Assembly: GCF_020541265.1 (NCBI RefSeq)
Contig: NZ_CP045925.1
Span: forward strand, 1-64,000
Source of the DNA: Profftia lariciata
Lineage (GTDB): Bacteria > Pseudomonadota > Gammaproteobacteria > Enterobacterales > Enterobacteriaceae
Reading direction: 5' to 3'
DNA length: 64,000 bases
Shown: in pieces, positions 57,923 through 64,000 of the stretch
Numbering within the stretch: position 1 is the first letter of the stretch
Layout: each line of letters starts with the position of its first letter
Made by a program: the position numbers and the translations under genes
Notes under the pieces: generated by a model
What the model was told of the DNA's origin: nothing
Seen by the model: only the letters and a program-made list of their open reading frames with translations
Databases searched by the model: none

Positions 57923-58810
57923 ATGAAAGATAAAAATTATTGTGGATTTATTCCTATACTTGGTCACCCTAACGTTGGCAAATCAACTCTATTTAATCAA
58001 TTATTAGGACAAAAAATTTCTATTACTTCTTGTAAACCACAAACAACTCGTCAGCGCATTACAGGTATTAGTACTGAAGGTGTATATCAAGCTATCTATG
58101 TAGATACCCCAGGTATACATATTAAAGAAAAACATGTTATAAATCGTTTCATGAATAAAGCAGCAATGAGTTCTATAGATAATACATCACTTATTATTTT
58201 TATTGTTGAAGCTACTCAATGGACTCAAGAAGATAACATTATTTTAAATAAGTTACGCTATCTTATAACTCCTGTTATTTTAGTGATTAATAAAATAGAT
58301 AATTGTCGTAATAAATCTAGTCTATTACCGTATATTAATTTTCTTATTAAGAAGATGAAATTTATTGATGTGGTTCCAATATCTGCTAAAAAAAATACTA
58401 ATATTGATATTATAGCTAATATAGTGCATCATCGATTACCGATAGCTAGTCATTTATTTCCAGATAATTACATTACTAATCTTTCGCAGCGTTTTATAGT
58501 GTCTGAAATTATTCGTGAAAAACTAATGCGTTTTTTAGGAGAAGAATTACCTTATTCTGTCGCAGTTAAAATTGAAAATTTTAATTATAGACATGGTATA
58601 TATGATATTTATGGCCTCATTATAGTAGAACGTATAAATCAAAAAAAAATAGTTATTGGTAATAAAGGTCTTAAAATGAAAACTATTAGCATTGCAGCTC
58701 GTCAAGACATCGAAAATATATTGGAAACTAAAGTGAATCTTAAGTTATGGGTTAAAGTAAAATATGATTGGACTAATAATAAAGTGATGCTACGTAATCT
58801 AGGATTGTAG
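57923..58810 (+). CDS. era: GTPase Era
   Basis: Essential GTPase for 16S rRNA maturation and 30S assembly; 295 residues (E. coli 301). G1 GHPNVGKST is at 14-22, switch I KPQTTRQRI near 38-46, G3 DTPGIH near 61-66, G4 NKID near 121-126 and G5 SAKK near 152-155. The KH RNA-binding domain with KKIVIGNKGLKMKTI closes the protein. It begins with zero spacing after the rnc stop (TAAATG) and lacks its own clear ribosome site, so translational coupling to rnc is likely. recO, pdxJ and acpS follow in E. coli; only acpS survives, 2 kb away. Confidence 0.98.
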   Translation: MKDKNYCGFIPILGHPNVGKSTLFNQLLGQKISITSCKPQTTRQRITGISTEGVYQAIYVDTPGIHIKEKHVINRFMNKAAMSSIDNTSLIIFIVEATQWTQEDNIILNKLRYLITPVILVINKIDNCRNKSSLLPYINFLIKKMKFIDVVPISAKKNTNIDIIANIVHHRLPIASHLFPDNYITNLSQRFIVSEIIREKLMRFLGEELPYSVAVKIENFNYRHGIYDIYGLIIVERINQKKIVIGNKGLKMKTISIAARQDIENILETKVNLKLWVKVKYDWTNNKVMLRNLGL

Positions 58811-59397
58811 GTAATATTTACCAAAAACTTTAATTAATAATTATTTTTTATTGATGTTATGTATTTTTTATATTTTAATAAATTTTTTATAGTAAAATAC
58901 TATAATTACGGAATTATAATAATATGATTAATAAATAAAAAATATATTTATATTATTTAACACACACATATATAACATTGTTAATATATCTTTTATATTT
59001 TTTCAAAATTTCACTAAATATTTGCTTAATGGATATTATGATAATAAATATTTCATTTTAAAATATTTACTTACTTTACAAATTATTATATTCATATATT
59101 CAAATATTTTTTAAAAAAATGAGATTATGAACAACGGTATAATAATAAAAAATATTATTTAATATTTTTTAATATAATGATATTTTATGAAAAAAATTTA
59201 ATTTTAATAAATTATATTTATGTTATTAACTATTTATATTTTATATATTGTCATGATTATATCCTATAATGATAATTAATCTAAAAATATAATTAAGAAA
59301 TTATATATTTATTTATAATTGCACTATAATTAAAATATTAGTTTAAATATAAAATACAATTAAAATTAAATTAGTTGTTTATATAATAAATTGATGA
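58811..59397. other. intergenic era / dut
   Basis: Convergent spacer, A/T-rich. No trace of recO seen. Confidence 0.55.
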
Positions 59398-59859
59398 TTA
59401 TGTACCTGAATGACCAAAACCATCAATACCACGCTCACTCTTTTCAAACGATTCTACTACATTAAACACTGCTTTTATAATAGGTATTAATACCATTTGA
59501 GCAATACGTGCTCCTGGTGTAATATTAAAAGTATTTTGACCACGATTCCAAAGAGAAATCATTAATGGTCCTTGATAATCAGCATCTATTAAACCGATTA
59601 GATTTCCTAATACGATACCATTTTTATGTCCTAAACCAGAGCGTGGTATAATAATAGCAGCTATATTAGGATCTTTAATATGTATAGCTATGCCTGAAGA
59701 AAGTAAAATACTTGCACCTGCAGCTAAATTAATAGTATCGTCTAAACAAGCATATAAATCTAATCCTGCTGACCCTGAAGTAGCATAAGTTGGTAATGAA
59801 AATTTTTCTTTAATACGCGAATCTAAAATTTTAATATCTAGTTTTTGTACAATCAACAT
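59398..59859 (-). CDS. dut: deoxyuridine 5'-triphosphate nucleotidohydrolase (dUTPase)
   Basis: Trimeric dUTPase hydrolysing dUTP to dUMP and pyrophosphate, keeping uracil out of DNA and supplying dUMP for thymidylate; 153 residues from the ATG at 59859 (E. coli 151-152). The five motifs are visible: SGSAGLDLYACL, PRSGLGHKNGI, GNLIGLIDADYQGPLMIS, ARIAQMVLIPI and a C-terminal RGIDGFGHSGT. The last normally reads RGxGGFG, so one Gly is replaced by Asp in the P-loop-like arm. An upstream ATG (59874) adds five residues; neither start has a clear ribosome site. The gene sits alone on the minus strand inside what was the era-recO-pdxJ-acpS block, so it has moved there. Confidence 0.96.
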   Translation of the reverse strand: MLIVQKLDIKILDSRIKEKFSLPTYATSGSAGLDLYACLDDTINLAAGASILLSSGIAIHIKDPNIAAIIIPRSGLGHKNGIVLGNLIGLIDADYQGPLMISLWNRGQNTFNITPGARIAQMVLIPIIKAVFNVVESFEKSERGIDGFGHSGT

Positions 59860-59980
59860 AATTGATAATATCATTAATTGTGAATAAGATTTTAATAAAA
59901 TATTTATTATTTAGTAATAAATTTTATAGATTATTTCAAAATTTATATTTAAAGGTTAACATATTTTATTCAAAAAAATA
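59860..59980. other. spacer upstream of dut
   Basis: A/T-rich sequence leading to the hairpin cluster at 59981; the dut promoter should lie here or within the cluster. Confidence 0.4.
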
Positions 59981-60105
59981 GGATTATATCCCATCTAATA
60001 TTAGATCCTTTCAAAATATTTTGCAACATATTTTGAGAGGATCCTGGTTTTAGAAAAACTTTAGATTTTTTGAATATAAAATATTCAATATATGTAAAGT
60101 TTTTC
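59981..60105. repeat. cluster of strong, partly nested hairpins
   Basis: Within 125 bases: the palindrome ATCTAATATTAGAT (59993-60006); a 15-bp stem with one G-U pair, ATCCTTTCAAAATAT (60005-60019) with 60028-60042, loop TTTGCAAC; and an outer 11-bp stem GAAAAACTTTA (60053-60063) with TAAAGTTTTTC (60095-60105) enclosing an inner stem TTGAATAT (60070-60077) / ATATTCAA (60081-60088). The first palindrome and second stem overlap and so compete. The block lies between divergent dut and acpS. It may be a terminator pair, a structured leader of dut, or an unassigned small RNA. Confidence 0.65.
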
Positions 60106-60852
60106 AATAAACAGAAAATTATAGTAATAATTTATATATTATTTTATATTAGAAAAAATTTTATTAATTAAAAATTATTTTTTATCATATTTATGATTTC
60201 TTAATCTATATTTATTTTAATTGAAACTAAATAATTTTATATTATTGTATTGATTAAGGATCATAATATTGTATTATTATGAGTAATTTAATAATATTAT
60301 AAAATAATTATTATTTCTTCTGAAAAAATAAAATAAGTAATGTAGATAAAGTATTTATATTATATAATCTATTATAATGATATATAAAATTATTTTTTAA
60401 TTATTTAATAAATATGAAATTAATTAATATTTATAATTAATAAAATAATTTTTTTAAAAATACAATTAATATTTAGTAAGATAAATTACATAAAATATAA
60501 TTCATGTATCAAAGATACTACTTAAATAAATCTTTTTATAAAGATAAAATTTATATAAATATAATAATTGATAGGTTCATTGAAAGCAAATGATATATAA
60601 TATATATATTACTATCTTATAGTAACGATATAATAAAAAGAAATATTAAAATTTTAAAAAATTTTTAATTTTATTTTATTATCTTATATTAATATATATT
60701 AATATATAAATTATTTTTTAATCATGACATATAAATAATAAATTATTTTTAACACCCATATGATAAATATCACTATTCATTATAGTATATTTAGTTTATT
60801 ATTAATTAAATTTCTTATTAAGATAATTAATATATACGGAAATGTATCATTA
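60106..60852. other. desert where pdxJ is expected
   Basis: Immediately upstream of acpS, the place of pdxJ in relatives. No pdxJ-like frame is visible. An in-frame extension of acpS to 60760 is hydrophobic low-complexity and unsupported. Confidence 0.5.
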
Positions 60853-61233
60853 ATGGTTGTTTTAGGATTAGGTATTGATATTATTGAGATATCACGTATT
60901 GAGGCTGTGTTATTACGTAAAGGTGATAATTTAGCTAAACGTGTATTATCAGTAACTGAATGGAAACGTTATTGTACACACCGGCAAAAAATTCGTTATC
61001 TTGCAAAACGTTTTGCGGTAAAAGAAGCAGCAGCTAAAGCATTTGGTGTAGGCATGAGTAATGGATTAACTTATTCTCAATTTGAAGTATATAACAATAA
61101 ATTTGGTAAGCCATTGTTAATTTTACATGATCATGCAGCTGATTTTGCTAAAGAAGTTGGTATTATATCTATTCATGTATCTTTATCTGATGAGCGTTTC
61201 TATGCATGTGCTACAGTAATTTGTGAAGGATAG
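60853..61233 (+). CDS. acpS: holo-[acyl-carrier-protein] synthase
   Basis: Transfers 4'-phosphopantetheine from CoA to acyl carrier protein, activating fatty-acid synthesis. From the ATG at 60853 the product is 126 residues, exactly the E. coli length, starting MVVLGLGIDIIEISRIEAV. The Mg-binding D9 and the RFAVKEAAAKAFGVG motif (catalytic Glu near 58) are present, as is the C-terminal SDERFYACATVI. The frame is open 31 codons further upstream, but that part does not align and is removed. No good ribosome site is seen (GGA 12 bases upstream at best). It is the last survivor of the recO-pdxJ-acpS end of the lep cluster. Confidence 0.96.
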   Translation: MVVLGLGIDIIEISRIEAVLLRKGDNLAKRVLSVTEWKRYCTHRQKIRYLAKRFAVKEAAAKAFGVGMSNGLTYSQFEVYNNKFGKPLLILHDHAADFAKEVGIISIHVSLSDERFYACATVICEG

Positions 61234-61686
61234 ATTGATATTATTTTATAATAAAATTAATATTTTTTAGTTATTTAAATATACTAATTATATATTTTTT
61301 TGAAAAGCATTTTTAATTTTATAAAAAATAAATTTATATTTTGTGCATCTTAATTATAAGATAATACTATTATATTTAATAATAATTATTAATCAATTAT
61401 TTATAAAATTCATCGTATTAAATAATTAATTAATATTTAAGGTATTCTAAAATAGCAATTTTATTGCTAAAATTAAGAAGATGTATTTATGTCATTCATT
61501 TAGTTAATGATATACCATATTATTAAACTAATAATTGTTATATTTATACATCAAATTAAAATAATTATGATTTTTACCAAAATAGTAAGATAATTAATTT
61601 TATATTTAATCTGAAATATATGAAAGAAATATATTAGATTTAAATATTTTCTTCAAAAATAAAGATATACCATATTGGTAAATCAA
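61234..61686. other. intergenic acpS / rsmI
   Basis: Contains a small hairpin TAGCAAT (61453-61459) / ATTGCTA (61463-61469), possibly an acpS terminator although 220 bases downstream. Nothing else is supported. Confidence 0.5.
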
Positions 61687-62559
61687 ATGAATCAGTATTA
61701 TCAAACAATTATTTCTGAAAAAACTCTATATATAGTTCCTACTCCAATAGGAAATTACGAGGATATTACTAAACGAGCTTTAAATACGCTGGAAGCTGTT
61801 TCTTTAATAGCTGCTGAAGATACTAGAAATACAAAAAATTTATTAAAATATTTTGATATTAATACTAATTTATGTGCTTTACATGATCATAATGAACACA
61901 AAAAGACAAACAAATTAATTATTAAGCTTCAAGATGGTCACAGTATTGCATTAGTTTCTGATGCCGGTACTCCACTGATTAATGATCCTGGATATTATTT
62001 AGTTCAGAGATGTTATGCAGTTGGAATTCGAGTTATACCTCTACCAGGAGCTTGTGCAGCTATTACTGCATTATGTGCTTCAGGTATTTCTTCTAATAGA
62101 TTTTGTTATGAGGGGTTTTTACCTGTAAAAACTCAATTACGTAAAAAAAAATTACTTTCTTTATTAGAAGAGTCACGTACAATAATTTTTTATGAATCTA
62201 CTCATCGACTGATTGAATCTTTAAAAGACATTATAGAAATAATGGGACATGATCGTTATATTGTTTTAGCACGTGAGTTAACTAAAAGATGGGAGAATAT
62301 TTATGGTGCATCGGCAGAAAAATTACTTAATTGGATATTAGAAGATGATATGCGCCGTCGTGGTGAAATGGTCTTAATTATTCAAGGTAATCATAAAAGC
62401 AGTAAAAATATTATTGGAGTAAAAGCTTTATATACTTTAGCTTTACTGCAGAAAGAATTATCATTAAAAACAGCAATTACTCTAGTAGCTAAAATTTATG
62501 GTATTAAAAAAAATATTTTATATCAGCATACCCTTGATAAAATAAAAGATGACAAATGA
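61687..62559 (+). CDS. rsmI: 16S rRNA (cytidine-1402-2'-O)-methyltransferase RsmI
   Basis: SAM-dependent tetrapyrrole-methylase-fold enzyme that 2'-O-methylates C1402 in the ribosomal P site; 290 residues (E. coli 286). Motifs aligning with the family: LYIVPTPIGNYEDIT near the start, AAEDTRNT, the ALHDHNEHKK block, ALVSDAGTPLINDPGYYLV, PGACAAITAL, FCYEGFLPVK, IFYESTHRL, LARELTKRWE and RRRGEMVLIIQG. I use the ATG at 61687; an upstream TTG at 61675 adds four residues, and neither has a strong ribosome site. rnpB starts 24 bases after the stop. Confidence 0.97.
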   Translation: MNQYYQTIISEKTLYIVPTPIGNYEDITKRALNTLEAVSLIAAEDTRNTKNLLKYFDINTNLCALHDHNEHKKTNKLIIKLQDGHSIALVSDAGTPLINDPGYYLVQRCYAVGIRVIPLPGACAAITALCASGISSNRFCYEGFLPVKTQLRKKKLLSLLEESRTIIFYESTHRLIESLKDIIEIMGHDRYIVLARELTKRWENIYGASAEKLLNWILEDDMRRRGEMVLIIQGNHKSSKNIIGVKALYTLALLQKELSLKTAITLVAKIYGIKKNILYQHTLDKIKDDK

Positions 62560-62583
62560 AATACCATGCATTATAATAAGAAC

Positions 62584-62968
62584 AGAGTTGACTAGATAGT
62601 CGCCGCTTTGTAATTATATTCTTAGAATATCGTAATAATTATAAAGAGGAGGAAAGTCCGGGCTCCATAGGACAAGGTGCCAGGTAACTCCTGGGAAGCA
62701 TAAAGCTTACGACAAGTGCAACAGAAAAAAAACCGCCTATAAAATTTGTGTTAAACAAAATTAGGCAAGGGTGAAATGGTGTGGTAAGAGCGCACCGCGA
62801 GGCTGGTAACAGTCTACGGCAGGTAAACTCCACCTGGAGCAAGGCCAAAAATAGTTTATATAGTATGGTCCGTACTTAAACTAGGGTAGGCTGCTTGAAT
62901 CAGTAAGTGATTACTAATCTAGAAGAATGACTATCTACAACAGAACCCGGCTTATAGGTCAACTCTCA
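62584..62968 (+). ncRNA. rnpB: RNase P RNA (M1, bacterial class A)
   Basis: Catalytic RNA that removes 5' leaders from tRNA precursors. Recognised by direct match to E. coli M1 RNA along its length: TAGTCGCCGCTTTG at the 5' end, the invariant GAGGAAAGTCCGGGCTCCAT (62646 on), GGTGCCAGGTAACTCCTGGG, AGTGCAACAGA, GGTGAAA, GTAAGAGCGCACCGCG, GGCTGGTAACAGTC, GGTAAACTCCACC, GAGCAAGGCCAAA and the 3' half of P4, ACAGAACCCGGCTTAT. The ends are set by the P1 helix: AGAGTTGAC (62584-62592) pairs perfectly with GTCAACTCT (62958-62966). The GC content is far above the surroundings. An apparent minus-strand reading frame at 62639-62848 is an artefact of this RNA. Confidence 0.97.
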
Positions 62969-64000
62969 TAGACATACGAAACTATTATAAATTTATTAAA
63001 GTAATTTTTATTATATTAAATTATGTATATACATATAATAATATGTATATACATATTATTATTAAATATAGATAATTTAATAATTAATATTTTCAATATA
63101 AATATTATTTTATATATAAATAAATATCTAATAATGCAGCTAATTATTATTTTAAATAAAACTTATTTTTTTAATAAATTTAAACTATTATACCAGAAAA
63201 ATCTTTATATAATATGTATTATAATCAACGTATAATATATTGATCTTATCAATTTTATTAATTTTTATAAAATTGAAAATTTTATAAGATCTTATTGAAG
63301 ATTTTGTTGAATATTACATAATATTTTTAACTATTTAAGTATATAATTTATATGTTATTATATTATGATGTTATCAACTATATTGAGTAGTTATTATCTG
63401 CTAAATCATCAATATAAAATATTTAAGAAATATAGCAAGTATTTATTGAATAAAATAAAAGTAATTATGATTCTTTTATTAAAAATATTTTAAATACTTA
63501 AAATATTTATTCTATTTAAATTTTAATGATTTATGGAGTATTCATTATATTGAAATAATTATTATATCAACAAAAATACAGAACTATGATAAATAGTTTG
63601 TTGTGTATCAAGAAGAGCAAATAATTATTTTATCTTTCTTGCAAGATGCGAGAAATTAATATTAAGGATTATATATTATTAATATATATATTGGTTAATA
63701 TCGCTAATATTATATTAAATGATTTTGATTGTATTGAGTTACTATAATATAATTATTGATTTATAAAATAAATAGTTAATATATTATTGTAGTTTCTTAG
63801 TGAAATATAAAATTAAATTTTAAGATATAACATATAATATAGTAAATATAAGATATTTTTTATTTTATATTAATTTGCTATAAGTTATTTTTATTGTATA
63901 TAATTATATTACTTGATTATTAATATAATTATATGTATAAAATACATTGACAATTGAATTATATATGTTATATGTAATCATTTATATATTAAATAATAAA
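62969..64000. other. terminal 1 kb desert after rnpB
   Basis: A/T-rich, no gene. It contains the palindromic repeat pair at 63022-63056; no clear rnpB terminator could be recognised. Confidence 0.55.
63022..63056. repeat. two copies of a 15-base palindromic unit
   Basis: TATGTATATACATAT occurs at 63022-63036 and again at 63042-63056. Each copy is nearly self-complementary and the two can also pair with each other. It lies 54 bases after rnpB and could serve as a crude transcript end, but lacks a T-run. Confidence 0.5.

Noticed and set aside
62639..62848. 69-codon minus-strand frame with a normal-looking amino-acid mix
   Set aside because: It lies entirely inside the RNase P RNA gene; the even composition reflects the GC content of the RNA.
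63023..63235. 70-codon frame after rnpB
   Set aside because: Starts inside the palindromic repeat pair, low-complexity, no ribosome site.
1..64000. CRISPR array, insertion sequence, prophage, toxin-antitoxin or secretion-system genes
   Set aside because: Searched by eye on both strands; no regularly spaced direct repeats, no transposase or integrase motifs, and no accessory protein families were found.

Overview
The window reads as part of the chromosome of a strongly reduced, very AT-rich gammaproteobacterium of the Enterobacterales type, almost certainly a host-restricted (probably insect) endosymbiont. Every recognisable protein aligns residue by residue with an Escherichia coli counterpart at nearly the same length. 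Genes also keep E. coli-type neighbours: lolA/serS, ftsY/rpoH, lepA-lepB-rnc-era/acpS, trxB/ftsK and groES-groEL. I cannot name the species from sequence alone.

The striking property is emptiness. By my count the 23 complete protein genes, one RNA gene and a fragment cover only about 35% of 64 kb. The rest is A/T-dominated sequence without credible genes, including a 10 kb desert (about 62-10180) and a 4.2 kb one (49522-53684). Several deserts sit exactly where enterobacterial genes are expected (rarA, lrp, ftsE-ftsX, recO-pdxJ), so they look like gene graveyards. Isolated GC-containing hairpins, some terminator-like, survive in them.

Layout: 1-49, 5' end of obgE (-). 10.2-16.8 kb: orn, serS, lolA (all -). 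17.3-19.4 kb: functional groES-groEL (+) with a textbook sigma-32 promoter and a strong terminator. 20.1-24.2 kb: mnmG and hpt (-). 25.3-27.5 kb: a second groES-groEL operon, dead: both start codons are lost and groEL has many stops and frameshifts, yet the groES frame is still fully open. 28.4-31.4 kb: trxB (-) and an ftsK reduced to its membrane domain (+). 32.9-34.0 kb: hcaT-type transporter (+). 36.6-41.1 kb: ftsY, rpoH, rph (+). 43.0-44.3 kb: pssA (+). 46.3-49.5 kb: mltA and glyA (-). 53.7-58.8 kb: lepA, lepB, rnc, era (+). 59.4-62.97 kb: dut (-), acpS (+), rsmI (+) and RNase P RNA rnpB (+).

The retained functions are core housekeeping: translation and tRNA/rRNA modification (serS, mnmG, lepA, rsmI), RNA processing (rnc, rph, orn, rnpB), folding and heat shock (groESL, rpoH), export and envelope (ftsY, lepB, lolA, mltA, pssA), division (ftsK N-domain) and nucleotide, one-carbon and cofactor metabolism (hpt, dut, glyA, acpS, trxB). 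rpoH together with a sigma-32 promoter at groESL implies that a heat-shock circuit is still wired. I found no mobile element, CRISPR array, phage gene, tRNA or novel multi-gene system. The best second-look items are the dying groESL copy, the N-domain-only FtsK, the inferred 14.5 kb inversion, and compact hairpin clusters at 59981-60105 and 38249-38359.
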